Assembly (NCBI GenBank): GCA_947175335.1
Contig: CAMWMF010000005.1
Span: 1-64,000 of the forward strand
DNA length: 64,000 nucleotides
From: an uncultured Clostridia bacterium
GTDB lineage: Bacteria > Bacillota > Clostridia > Christensenellales > Pumilibacteraceae
Direction of reading: 5' to 3'
Shown in pieces: positions 25,809 through 33,550 of this stretch. The translations under genes were made by a program, and so were the position numbers. Every line of letters begins with the position of its first letter. The stretch's first letter is position 1. The notes beneath the pieces were generated by a model, which worked only from the letters and a program-made list of their open reading frames with translations, made no database searches and was not told the origin of the DNA.

Positions 25809-25837
25809 TTGCAAATTCAAAACGAGTGTGATATAAT
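25809..25837 (+). promoter_or_regulatory. Promoter of the tRNA-Thr locus
   Basis: TTGCAA, a 17-bp spacer and TATAAT, 20 bases before the truncated tRNA copy and about 90 bases before the intact tRNA gene. Confidence 0.75.
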
Positions 25838-25857
25838 AATCTTCGTTAAAGATATTT

Positions 25858-25876
25858 GCTACTGTGGCTCAGTTGG
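25858..25876 (+). pseudogene. Truncated copy of the tRNA-Thr 5' end
   Basis: The first 19 bases of the tRNA-Thr gene (acceptor arm and part of the D arm) are repeated exactly here, and the preceding ATATTT is also shared. The sequence then diverges and cannot complete a cloverleaf. The fragment lies 70 bases upstream of the intact gene and at the distance from the promoter expected for the original gene start. Confidence 0.75.
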
Positions 25877-25927
25877 ACCAGCTGACCGTTGAACAGGACG
25901 CAACCATCACAACAAGTTAATATTTAT

Positions 25928-26003
25928 GCTACTGTGGCTCAGTTGGTAGAGCAGCTGATTCGTAATCAGCAGGTCGGCGGTTCGAGTCCGCCCAGTAGCT
26001 CCA
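25928..26003 (+). tRNA. tRNA-Thr (CGT), CCA encoded
   Basis: A perfect cloverleaf: acceptor GCTACTG/CAGTAGC, D stem GCTC/GAGC, anticodon stem GCTGA/TCAGC with loop TTCGTAA (anticodon CGT), T arm GGCGG-TTCGAGT-CCGCC, discriminator T, encoded CCA at 26001-26003. A terminator follows immediately. Confidence 0.95.
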
Positions 26004-26040
26004 AAACAAAAGCCCCCGCTTGCGGGGGTTTTTGTTTTGG
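26004..26040 (+). terminator. Terminator after tRNA-Thr
   Basis: The stem AAAGCCCCCGC/GCGGGGGTTTT, with outer AAAACAAAA/TTTTGTTTT pairing, begins at the tRNA 3' end. Confidence 0.88.
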
Positions 26041-26300
26041 AGTAATTGAGGGGCATGACCGTGCGCTATGTGAAAGAGTATGATTAGAACAATGCGGCTT
26101 TTTAGCGCACGGTTCGCTAGGCGCTTGCGCCGACCGATATTGTAATTGCAATAAATATAGATTATTGAAAATATGTATTTACAGTGCAATATAAAACGCA
26201 AAGCCCGCCCTCGCGGTTCGCGGGCAATCCGCCCGTTTACTCGTTGTCTGCAATACCGATGGTGTTTTTGCTAATAAGCAACTCGCCTTGCGCCGCAAAA
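26041..26300. other. Gene-free tRNA 3' flank with conserved segments
   Basis: About 260 bases with no credible gene. It contains an 11-bp inverted repeat ACCGTGCGCTA/TAGCGCACGGT (about 26058-26112). Segments 26106-26130 and 26197-26230 match, on the opposite strand, positions 102-126 and 64-97 downstream of tRNA-Met. On the minus strand a short open stretch reads AAQGELLISKNTIGIADNE then stop; it has no start and may be a gene remnant. Confidence 0.55.
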
Positions 26301-26301
26301 A

Positions 26302-26331
26302 ACAAAAGCCCTCGCTTGCGAGGGTTTTATT
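26302..26331 (-). terminator. Terminator of ybaB-recR
   Basis: On the minus strand AAAACCCTCGC/GCGAGGGCTTTT followed by a T run, about 25 bases after the recR stop. Confidence 0.85.
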
Positions 26332-26353
26332 GTATTCAATGTAATTATGTAAT

Positions 26354-26938
26354 TTACAGTGCCGTTCTGCGGCCGAGCGCTTGCGACAAGGTTACACTGT
26401 CGGCGTATTCGAGTTCGGAACCCATGGATATGCCCTGCGCTATCCTAGTCACCTTTACGCCCATCGGCTTGATGAGCCTTGCAAGGTACACCGCGGTCGC
26501 CTCGCCTTCCACGTCGGGATTGGTCGCTATTATGACTTCCTCCACGCCGTTGAGCCTTGCAAGCAAGCTTTTTATGTTGAGGTCGTCGGGCGTGCGGTTG
26601 TTCATAGGGCTGAGCGTGCCGTGAAGCACATGATACGCGCCGTCGAACGCGCCGGTGTTTTCCACCGCTATTACGTCCTTGGGGTACGCCACTACGCAAA
26701 TTTGTTTAGCCGAGCGCGCCTTGCAAATTTCGCAAACGTCGTCCTCGGTAAAGTTGCCGCACACTTTGCAAAGCTTAACGTTTTGCTTGACGTCCTTTAA
26801 CGCTTCGCAAAAAGCGTCGACGTCGCGCTCGCTCATATCTATAACCGCGTAAGCATATCTAAGCGCGGTCTTTTTGCCTACACCGGGCAGCATAGAGAAC
26901 CTGCTTGCCAGTGCAGCTACGCATTTGATATCGCGCAT
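26354..26938 (-). CDS. recR: Recombination protein RecR
   Basis: A 194-residue RecR: helix-hairpin-helix start (LASRFSMLPGVGKKTALRYAYAVI), four-cysteine zinc finger CKVC-x8-CEIC around residues 56-71, TOPRIM domain (ICVVAYPKDVIAVEN, EEVIIATNPDVEGEATAVYLARLI), and a C-terminal RxxxG segment (ALGRRTAL). It works with RecO and RecF in loading RecA on gapped DNA. Its ATG overlaps the stop of ybaB (TAATG), so translation is coupled. The usual upstream dnaX gene is not present; a PrsA-like lipoprotein gene lies upstream instead. Confidence 0.96.
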   Translation of the reverse strand: MRDIKCVAALASRFSMLPGVGKKTALRYAYAVIDMSERDVDAFCEALKDVKQNVKLCKVCGNFTEDDVCEICKARSAKQICVVAYPKDVIAVENTGAFDGAYHVLHGTLSPMNNRTPDDLNIKSLLARLNGVEEVIIATNPDVEGEATAVYLARLIKPMGVKVTRIAQGISMGSELEYADSVTLSQALGRRTAL

Positions 26939-27270
26939 TAAAGTCCGCCCAAGCTACCGAGCGGGCTGTTTTTGTACATTTCGTCCGCTTCCGCGTACGC
27001 TTCGTTAGCCGCTGCGGTGATAAGGTCTTCCAGCATTTCCACGTCGTCGGGATCTACGACCTCGGGCTTGATGGAAATGGAAATAAAGCGTTTTGTTCCC
27101 GACACGGTAACCGTTACCGCGCCGCCGCCGGCTGTACCCGTAACGCGCGCTTCTTCCAGCTGTTCCTTGGCCTGCGCCATTTGCTCCTGCAACTGCTGCG
27201 CTTGACGCATCATTTGCTGCATATTCATTCCACCGCCGCCACCGCGGCCGTATCCGCCGAATCTTGCCAT
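26938..27270 (-). CDS. YbaB/EbfC nucleoid-associated protein
   Basis: A 110-residue DNA-binding protein of the YbaB/EbfC family: a Gly-rich start, the helix [44 protein letters not shown] changing into beta strands, then [28 protein letters not shown]. Dimers bind DNA as nucleoid proteins. It overlaps recR by one base and probably shares its transcript, the classic gene pair. Confidence 0.93.
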   Translation of the reverse strand: MARFGGYGRGGGGGMNMQQMMRQAQQLQEQMAQAKEQLEEARVTGTAGGGAVTVTVSGTKRFISISIKPEVVDPDDVEMLEDLITAAANEAYAEADEMYKNSPLGSLGGL

Positions 27271-27325
27271 TATGCTCTCCCGATTTATTTCGTGTTGGGA
27301 TTAAATCTAATTATGCTTGTGCCGA

Positions 27326-29116
27326 TTAATCTTCCCAAAGGTTTTTGAAGTTGTCCGTATAAGTCTTGGAATGCTTTTCGTAGTTATACGAGAAGACATT
27401 GTTCGACCAGTTGGTGTAGGACGCGTTTTCGCGATTGGTCTTGATAGGCTCTTCCAGCAGGTCGTAATAGGTTTGCGAGCCGTTGGGCGACGTTGCGTCG
27501 TTCAAGCCGACCGCGCCCTTTTGCACAACGGACGACAAATACATAATATGCACGCCGTAGTCGGTTACTACCGGTTTGGCGTAGACCTGACCGACTTCCA
27601 ACGTTCTGCGCATTTCGCGCGCGGCGTCGGCAAACTCCTGCATATAAGTTTCGCTTTCGCCTTCGTTAAGCTGATACTTAACCACGTAGCCCTTGTCGTT
27701 GTCGAACGCGCCGGGGTCGGTGTTGTACAAATAGATAAGGTCGTTAAACGCGTCGTTGGCACGCTGCACGTTGCCCGCAAGCGGGGTCATAACAGAACGC
27801 ACGTGCGACATAACGTTTTCCACCGTCATAGGATAGCGCAAATCATCCTCGCCGTCGAGGTGCGGATAGCACTTTATCGACTCGACAAGCTGGTTACGGA
27901 ACGCTTCGACCTTAGCCTTCTTTTCGTCGGCCTGCAAATTCTTGATGTCAGGACGGTTTTGGAAATTGGTAAGCGCTTCCTTTTGGTCGTCCGAGAAGGG
28001 AAGCAAAATGTGCTTGACGTAGAAGTAGTTGTTGTTGGCGTGATAGAGCACGGTAGTATTGCCGCCGCTCATTGCGCTGTCGTACGCCGCGATATCCGCT
28101 TCGTATTGGCTGCGTTGATCGTTAAGCGTAGTGTTGTAGCTTTTTTCCACCTCGTCGTACTGAACGGTAACGCTGTCCGTCAAGTAGCCTTGCATTGCGG
28201 TTATCTTTTGCGAACGTTCGAGGTTTTCGCCGCTGAGGTAGTACAAGATATATCCGAACTCGCTCGTGCTGTCGGTCATAGGATACGAATACTCGCCAAG
28301 CTTAGGGTAAACCGCTTCTATGCCCTGCGTGTCTATCAGCTTATCGATAGCTTTGATTTCGGCGTCGATCTTGTTTTTGAGCCACATGCGGTCGGGCTTT
28401 TCAAGACGGAAATCGTCCTTTACGCGCGACTTAATAAGCGCTAAAAACCTGGTCATTGCCTCGCGCTCCAAGCTGCGCTTGTCGCTGTCGCCGTTCACTC
28501 CCGGCCACGACACGCGATCGGGCGTCCAAACTGTGGTTTCGGGTTCGACTACTTCATCGTCGTCGGCATTGTCGGTTACCTCGGGCTTGACAGGATATGT
28601 CGTACTCGCGGCAGAGCTGTCGGCGCCGATTGATGTAATCTGCTCCAAGCCACGCTCCGACAGTATGTTGTTTTGCAGTGAAAGCAATGTGTTATCTATT
28701 ATGCTGTAAATATTGCGGCGGATTTCGTTTTGCTCGGTCACGCCCCACTCTACCTTGTTGCAAGCTATAAGCGCGTCCACCTCGTTGGTAACAAGCTCTA
28801 AGCTTATAAGCATGCGCACGGCGTACTTGTACAGCCCCTCGGCGTCGCCCGAAAAAGATGACGACAGCGAGTTAATGTTATTTTGGACGTACTCCGCCAA
28901 ATCGCGCTTGTAGATAGTCTTTGCTTGCGTGTCGTAATCGTACTGCTTGCCCACGCCGTTATCGTCGAGAACAACGTTGGTAATTTTGTACGCCTGAACT
29001 ACCGCGACCTCTTGCTGCATATCGCGCTCGTTGTCGTGGCTGAAAAACGAACAGCCCAAAAGCATACACGCCGTAAGGGCAATAGTCAATATTAACACTG
29101 AAATGCGTTTTAACAC
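27326..29116 (-). CDS. PrsA-like foldase lipoprotein
   Basis: A 596-residue lipoprotein. The signal peptide has the lipobox LLGC with Cys22. A long helical region rich in conserved acidic and aromatic residues precedes a parvulin-type peptidyl-prolyl isomerase pattern: YFYVKHILLPFSDDQK near residue 355, interrupted by an insert, then YAKPVVTDYGVHIMYLSS near 545. Large SurA/PrsA-type proteins assist folding of secreted proteins outside the membrane. The parvulin part is split and may be inactive. It lies upstream of ybaB-recR on the same strand with a 55-base gap. Confidence 0.75.
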   Translation of the reverse strand: MLKRISVLILTIALTACMLLGCSFFSHDNERDMQQEVAVVQAYKITNVVLDDNGVGKQYDYDTQAKTIYKRDLAEYVQNNINSLSSSFSGDAEGLYKYAVRMLISLELVTNEVDALIACNKVEWGVTEQNEIRRNIYSIIDNTLLSLQNNILSERGLEQITSIGADSSAASTTYPVKPEVTDNADDDEVVEPETTVWTPDRVSWPGVNGDSDKRSLEREAMTRFLALIKSRVKDDFRLEKPDRMWLKNKIDAEIKAIDKLIDTQGIEAVYPKLGEYSYPMTDSTSEFGYILYYLSGENLERSQKITAMQGYLTDSVTVQYDEVEKSYNTTLNDQRSQYEADIAAYDSAMSGGNTTVLYHANNNYFYVKHILLPFSDDQKEALTNFQNRPDIKNLQADEKKAKVEAFRNQLVESIKCYPHLDGEDDLRYPMTVENVMSHVRSVMTPLAGNVQRANDAFNDLIYLYNTDPGAFDNDKGYVVKYQLNEGESETYMQEFADAAREMRRTLEVGQVYAKPVVTDYGVHIMYLSSVVQKGAVGLNDATSPNGSQTYYDLLEEPIKTNRENASYTNWSNNVFSYNYEKHSKTYTDNFKNLWED

Positions 29117-29407
29117 TTGTTTACACCTATGCCATTAGAATGGGTTATCTGCCCCGATACTTCGAGGAATAGAATACCGTACCTATAATTATACTAAATC
29201 GCTTATGAAAAATCAAACGATTTACTATGTTTTTTCGCACTTCTTTTGAAAAAGAAGTGCGAAAGAAAACTTTTAATGTTGTGTATTTGCGTAGGTTGTT
29301 TGTTTTGCGCTTCACCCAATTAATTGCATGACAAGAGAAATTGCTCGACGCCACTGCTTTATTATGTTCTTGCTTGATTATCCAAACAACCAACGTTATT
29401 ATGCCCG
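29117..29407. repeat. Intergenic stretch with an ACTTCTTTTGAAAAAGAAGT hairpin repeat
   Basis: A 290-base gene-free spacer. At 29230-29262 it holds the inverted repeat CGCACTTCTTTT/AAAAGAAGTGCG followed by AAGAAAACTTTT. A related hairpin plus GAAAACTT tail occurs at 36641-36680. The rest shows nothing I can assign; the open frame 29145-29393 on the minus strand does not look like protein. Confidence 0.65.
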
Positions 29408-29926
29408 TTACTGCTTAATAGTAATCGTCTTGATGACTATGGGATTGAGCGGGATATCGGAATAGTACTGCCATCTGCCCGTGCGCATCTTGCCGTAGGC
29501 GACCGCCGTCTTTATGCTCTGCTCGTCGGCGCACTTGCCGAAAGCGGCGTACTCGCCGTTGAGGTGCGGAGTGTTTGCCACGCAAATAAAGAACTGGCTG
29601 GACGCGCTGTCCTTAACGTTGGTGCGCGCCATCGATATAGTGCCTTTGGTATGCTGTATGGGATTGTTCACGCCGTTGCTTTTGAACTCGCCCTTGATGG
29701 TGGGCGCTTCCTTTTGCACAAGCCCGCGGCGCTCGTCCCAAACAAATCCGCCGCCCTGAATCATAAACCCGTCTATTACGCGGTGAAAGCACAATCCGTC
29801 GTAAAAGTGCGCGTTGCACAGCTTGACGAAGTTAGCCACCGTAATGGGCGCTTCGTCGGGGTAAAGCTCGAGATTGATGACGTTGCCGTCTGTGAACTCA
29901 ATCGTTGCGTAGATTTTGTTTTCCAT
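29408..29926 (-). CDS. Cyclophilin-type peptidyl-prolyl isomerase
   Basis: A 172-residue cyclophilin without signal peptide, so cytoplasmic. Landmarks are the start TIEFTDGNVINLELYPDEAPITVANFVKL, FHRVIDGFMIQGG with the catalytic Arg, KGTISMART, SSQFFICVANTPHLNGEYAAFG. It catalyses cis-trans isomerisation of proline bonds. It is the last gene of the pepF-mazG-dusB group, 20 bases after dusB, with a GGAG site before the ATG. Confidence 0.93.
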   Translation of the reverse strand: MENKIYATIEFTDGNVINLELYPDEAPITVANFVKLCNAHFYDGLCFHRVIDGFMIQGGGFVWDERRGLVQKEAPTIKGEFKSNGVNNPIQHTKGTISMARTNVKDSASSQFFICVANTPHLNGEYAAFGKCADEQSIKTAVAYGKMRTGRWQYYSDIPLNPIVIKTITIKQ

Positions 29927-29946
29927 GATTATCTCCTATTTGATAT

Positions 29947-30846
29947 TTATTGATTTAACATTTCGCAATAATCGACAGCGTGTAGCACGGTGCTTACCGA
30001 TTCCGCAATATTAACCGCGCTTCTAAGCGCCTTGCTGCCGTGTACGCGTCGAAAGTAGTGCACGAAGAACTTGCGCACTTGATTGATGGTATACCGTTCG
30101 TCGAAGTATTGCGTAAGCAGCTCTATATGCCGCCGCGCCGTGCCGAACGGGTCTTCGGGCTTATCGTCGAATACGTGCGGATTTTCAATCGCGCGCCTGC
30201 CTATCATCAAGGCGGCTATATGCGGAGCGGGCGGGAAAACCTCGCCTATATCGCCGTTGAGAATTATCGGTATGGGCGAGCTTTTTGCAAGCTCCAACAC
30301 CGCTCTGCTGTCCGACAAACCGGTATATCGCTGCCTTGCATACCTGCCGTGCACCGTCACCGCCGCCGCGCCCGCTGCCGCCACGCTTTCTATTAGCGCC
30401 GCGGCTTGGTTTTCGTCAATGTTGTAGCCCAGCCGCGTTTTTACGGTGACAGGCTTGTCCGTAACGTCCTTGATTGCGCGCACTATTTGCCCCGCGCGCT
30501 CAGGGTTGTTCAATAGCGCTGCGCCGTCGCCGTTGTTGACTATCTTGGGCATGGGACAGCCCATATTTATATCTATTATATCGCAGTCCAGCGTTTTGGC
30601 TACGGCCGCGAAATCGGCGGGGTCGTTGCCGAACAGCTGAATACACGACGGGCGTTCGATTTCCGACAGCCGCATCAACTGCTCGGTCTTTTGGCTGTCG
30701 TGAACAAGCCCGCGCACGGATACCATTTCCGTGACGGTAAGCCCCGCGCCGCATTCCTTGCACAGCGTGCGGAACGCCACGTCGGTATACCCCGCCATAG
30801 GCGCGAGTATTGCGCCCAATATTTCGTACTTGCCTATCTTCAACAT
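29947..30846 (-). CDS. dusB: tRNA-dihydrouridine synthase (DusB type)
   Basis: A 299-residue FMN enzyme that reduces uridine in the D loop of tRNA. It has the TIM-barrel start GAILAPMAGYTDVAFRTLCKECGAGLTVTEM, DINMGCPMPKIVNNGDGAALL with the catalytic cysteine, VTVKTRLGY, AVTVHGRYARQRYTG and IILNGDIG. The C-terminal helical domain is shorter than usual. It starts 5 bases after the mazG stop and lies in the operon pepF-mazG-dusB-cyclophilin. Confidence 0.92.
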   Translation of the reverse strand: MLKIGKYEILGAILAPMAGYTDVAFRTLCKECGAGLTVTEMVSVRGLVHDSQKTEQLMRLSEIERPSCIQLFGNDPADFAAVAKTLDCDIIDINMGCPMPKIVNNGDGAALLNNPERAGQIVRAIKDVTDKPVTVKTRLGYNIDENQAAALIESVAAAGAAAVTVHGRYARQRYTGLSDSRAVLELAKSSPIPIILNGDIGEVFPPAPHIAALMIGRRAIENPHVFDDKPEDPFGTARRHIELLTQYFDERYTINQVRKFFVHYFRRVHGSKALRSAVNIAESVSTVLHAVDYCEMLNQ

Positions 30847-30851
30847 ATGCC

Positions 30852-31715
30852 CTATTTAACGTCGTCTATCTTGGCCTTAACCAGCTTGTTCACTTCGACT
30901 TCGGCGTCCTTGCCGTTGTCGGATAGCAACGCCGCGCACGCCGCGATAGCTGCGGCGTAGTCCTTGTTTTGCAATGCGCTGTCGAGCGCCGCCGTCGGGT
31001 CGGATTTGTACCCCGCCTTTTTGAGCTTTTTGTGCAGCTTTTGCGCAAGCAGTAGCGCGGGAAAGGTGTCGGGCAGTTTGTTAAGTATTGTCTTGACCGA
31101 ATCGTAATGCTTTTCGGTAGCCTTAGCCTTATCCCACAGTTTGAGCGCTTCGTCGGCGTTGCCCGCGCTGTCTTCGCCGAATATAAATGTGTGCCGACTT
31201 ATAAGCTTTTTGCACAGCCCGTCGCAAACATCGTCAAAGTCGAACGCGCCGCTGCGCCTTGCCATATCCGATTGCAATAGCGCCTGCAACAGTACGTCGC
31301 CGAACTCCTCGCACATTCCGATTAGGTCGTGCTTATCTATGGCGTCCACCGCCTCGTAAGCTTCCTCTATCATGTTTATGCGGATACTCTCGTGCGTTTG
31401 CGCCCTGTCCCAAGGGCAGCCGTCGCCGTCGCGCGTAAGCCGCGTTATTACCCGCATAGCGTCGGCAGCGTTGTACCGAAGCTTATCAAATTCATTTTGC
31501 GGCGGCACTGTTATTTCCTTGGCACAGTCAAGATCGATAGTAGTTGTTTGTTTGCCGTCGGCGGTTATATTAACTTCGTCGTACAAGTCGATTAGCTTTT
31601 TCTTAACCGGCCCGAACGTACTCGGCGTTATGTCGCAAATGTTCACCGTAAGCGTTGTGTCGACTATCGGCAGCCGCACAAACGTTTCGCCGTCCACGAT
31701 AAGAGCGTTTTTCAT
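30852..31715 (-). CDS. mazG: Nucleoside triphosphate pyrophosphohydrolase MazG with N-terminal extension
   Basis: A 287-residue protein. The C-terminal two thirds is MazG: ITRLTRDGDGCPWDRAQTHESIRINMIEEAYEAVDAI, then EEFGDVLLQALLQSDMA, with the EExxE and ExxD metal ligands. The first 85 residues are a beta-rich domain typical of clostridial MazG proteins, which elsewhere is joined to a tetrapyrrole methylase; here that methylase is missing or reduced. The ATG overlaps the pepF stop (TAATG), so translation is coupled. Confidence 0.88.
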   Translation of the reverse strand: MKNALIVDGETFVRLPIVDTTLTVNICDITPSTFGPVKKKLIDLYDEVNITADGKQTTTIDLDCAKEITVPPQNEFDKLRYNAADAMRVITRLTRDGDGCPWDRAQTHESIRINMIEEAYEAVDAIDKHDLIGMCEEFGDVLLQALLQSDMARRSGAFDFDDVCDGLCKKLISRHTFIFGEDSAGNADEALKLWDKAKATEKHYDSVKTILNKLPDTFPALLLAQKLHKKLKKAGYKSDPTAALDSALQNKDYAAAIAACAALLSDNGKDAEVEVNKLVKAKIDDVK

Positions 31716-33421
31716 TATTTCATTTCCTTTTGAAGCTTGGTTAGGTGCGCCACAATTTGCTTGCAAACGTCTCGAAGCGCGCCCTCGTCGAACGGACTTT
31801 TAAGTCCCGCCTCATGCGCCAAATCGACTATGGACTTTGTGCCGCCCGCTTCGACTAAGTTCAAATATTTTTTGAGCGCCGACTTAAAGTCTGTGGCGGC
31901 AAGCTCGCCGAACTGCAACGCCAAGCATGTGGACAAGCAGTAATCTATATAATAGAAGGGCGATTCGTAAATATGCTTTTGGTACTGCCACCTGCCGCCG
32001 TCACAGATAAACGGAATGTCGCTCATATCCACGTACGGACGGAATTCGCTTTCCAGCTTGAGCCACAGCGCGCGCCGCTCGGCGGGCGTCATATCCGGAT
32101 TTTCGTAAACGAGCTGCTGGAAATAGTCAACCGTCACGCCGTACGGCAAAAAGTTGAACGCGTCGAAAATTTGCTGGTACGTTGCGGCGACGGCGCGGTC
32201 GCCGTAAAAATACTTGTTGTAGCTGTTACACAGCGCTTCCATACTCATGGAATGGGTTTCGGCCGTTTCCATACCACCCACAAACAAATCTATATCCACG
32301 TTGTTTGCGGCGGCGCGGTTGAACGCATATGCGTGGCCGAACTCATGCGTGAGTACACCCACGTCGTCCATTGTGCCGTTGAAGTTGGCGAATATAAAGG
32401 GCTGACCGAAGCCATACAGCATTTCGGCATAACCGCCGCCCATCTTGCCCTCGCGCGCCACGTAGTCTATGGCTTGCGCCGCGCACATATCGGCAAAGAA
32501 CTTGCCGAGCGCCGGATCCATATCGTCGTAAATGTTTTGCGCGGCGGCAAACAGCTGCTCGGCATTACCTACGGGGTCTATGTTTCCGCCCACAATATAG
32601 TTGTCGTTGTCGTAAAGGTGTATGCCGCCCGTCAGTCCCAAACGCTCGGCAAGCTCGGCTTTGAGTTTTTTGAGCGCAGGCACGACGTCGTTAAGCACCG
32701 AATTACGGAACACGGCTATTTCCTTCCGTCCGTAGCCGATGTGGCCTATGCGCAAATCGCCCATTTCCACATAGTTGTCAAAGCCCATTTTGCGTGCCAT
32801 AGCAGTGCGCACCTTGACCATTCTGTCGTAAATATCGTCCAGCTTGTCGCCGACGGTGGCGAGCGTTTGACCGATAACGGCGAACGCCTTTTTGCGCACA
32901 GCTCTATCAGCGTCCTTGCAATAGCCGTGCATTTCGCTGAGAGTGACCATCCTACCCTCCCACGGGTAGGCAAGCGACGCGAGCAGCTTATCGTATTCGG
33001 TGACAAGCTTGTTTTCCTCTATGCAATCGGCAATTATCTTTTCGTCCATAACGCGCAAGCCCGCTTTGGTGTTTTGCACGATTATGGGATTGATAATCTT
33101 GTCCAGCTCGCCCGCATACGGCGACGCCATAAGCGCACGGTTAAACTCCGCACTCTTTGCCGAAAGCGCGGGGATATTTTCGTCGTAGTAATCCTTTTCG
33201 GCAGCATAAAACTCGTCGCGCACGTCAAGCGAATTGCGTATAAACGCAAGATTAATTTGCGTGACAAACTGCGCGTAATATTCGTTTACATCGGCGCGAA
33301 TATCGGCAAGCTGCTGTGCGCTTGTCGCTTGCTTTACACGCTCGGTCGCTTGGTCGTAATACTCGGCGGCTTTCTTTAAATCCACACGTTCATACTTGTA
33401 CTCGGATATTTTCTTAACCAT
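31715..33421 (-). CDS. M3 family oligoendopeptidase
   Basis: A 568-residue zinc peptidase of the PepF/M3 family (M3B-like). The zinc site HEFGHAYA lies near residue 360 in GVLTHEFGHAYAFN with the third ligand in METAETHSMSMEAL. It cleaves oligopeptides in the cytoplasm. A promoter (33439-33468) and AAGGAG precede the ATG; it is the first gene of a four-gene operon whose next start overlaps its stop. Confidence 0.93.
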   Translation of the reverse strand: MVKKISEYKYERVDLKKAAEYYDQATERVKQATSAQQLADIRADVNEYYAQFVTQINLAFIRNSLDVRDEFYAAEKDYYDENIPALSAKSAEFNRALMASPYAGELDKIINPIIVQNTKAGLRVMDEKIIADCIEENKLVTEYDKLLASLAYPWEGRMVTLSEMHGYCKDADRAVRKKAFAVIGQTLATVGDKLDDIYDRMVKVRTAMARKMGFDNYVEMGDLRIGHIGYGRKEIAVFRNSVLNDVVPALKKLKAELAERLGLTGGIHLYDNDNYIVGGNIDPVGNAEQLFAAAQNIYDDMDPALGKFFADMCAAQAIDYVAREGKMGGGYAEMLYGFGQPFIFANFNGTMDDVGVLTHEFGHAYAFNRAAANNVDIDLFVGGMETAETHSMSMEALCNSYNKYFYGDRAVAATYQQIFDAFNFLPYGVTVDYFQQLVYENPDMTPAERRALWLKLESEFRPYVDMSDIPFICDGGRWQYQKHIYESPFYYIDYCLSTCLALQFGELAATDFKSALKKYLNLVEAGGTKSIVDLAHEAGLKSPFDEGALRDVCKQIVAHLTKLQKEMK

Positions 33422-33438
33422 AATTACTCCTTTTTTTC

Positions 33439-33468
33439 ATTATATAAAAAGTTATCGAGTTTTGTCAA
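33439..33468 (-). promoter_or_regulatory. Promoter of the pepF-mazG-dusB-cyclophilin operon
   Basis: On the minus strand TTGACA, an 18-bp spacer and TATAAT, just before the AAGGAG site of the M3 peptidase gene. Confidence 0.78.
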
Positions 33469-33476
33469 GCAAAGAT

Positions 33477-33508
33477 AAATGGACGCTCACTATGCCGAGC
33501 GTCCATTA
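33477..33508 (-). terminator. Hairpin after the GH13 gene
   Basis: The stem AATGGACGCTC/GAGCGTCCATT with an 8-base loop, downstream of the GH13 gene on the minus strand; the T tail is only moderate. Confidence 0.65.
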
Positions 33509-33519
33509 TAATTCTCCTT

Positions 33520-33550
33520 TTTAATTCCGAATTCATAATTCCGAATTATT
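33520..33550 (-). repeat. Interspersed 3'-end repeat (module A)
   Basis: A module A copy in gene-sense orientation; its first TAA is the stop codon of the GH13 gene. Confidence 0.85.

Noticed and set aside
26231..26300. Minus-strand peptide-like stretch AAQGELLISKNTIGIADNE
   Set aside because: It looks protein-like but is too short, has no start codon, and could be chance; noted only as possible remnant.
26184..26624. Plus-strand open frame crossing the recR terminator
   Set aside because: Antisense to recR and reading through a terminator.
29145..29393. Minus-strand open frame of 82 codons in the spacer before the cyclophilin gene
   Set aside because: It runs through the hairpin repeat, has no ribosome binding site and a composition unlike protein.
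31973..33379. Long plus-strand open frame opposite the M3 peptidase gene (468 codons)
   Set aside because: Antisense to a gene with an intact HEFGH site; no ribosome binding site or domain.
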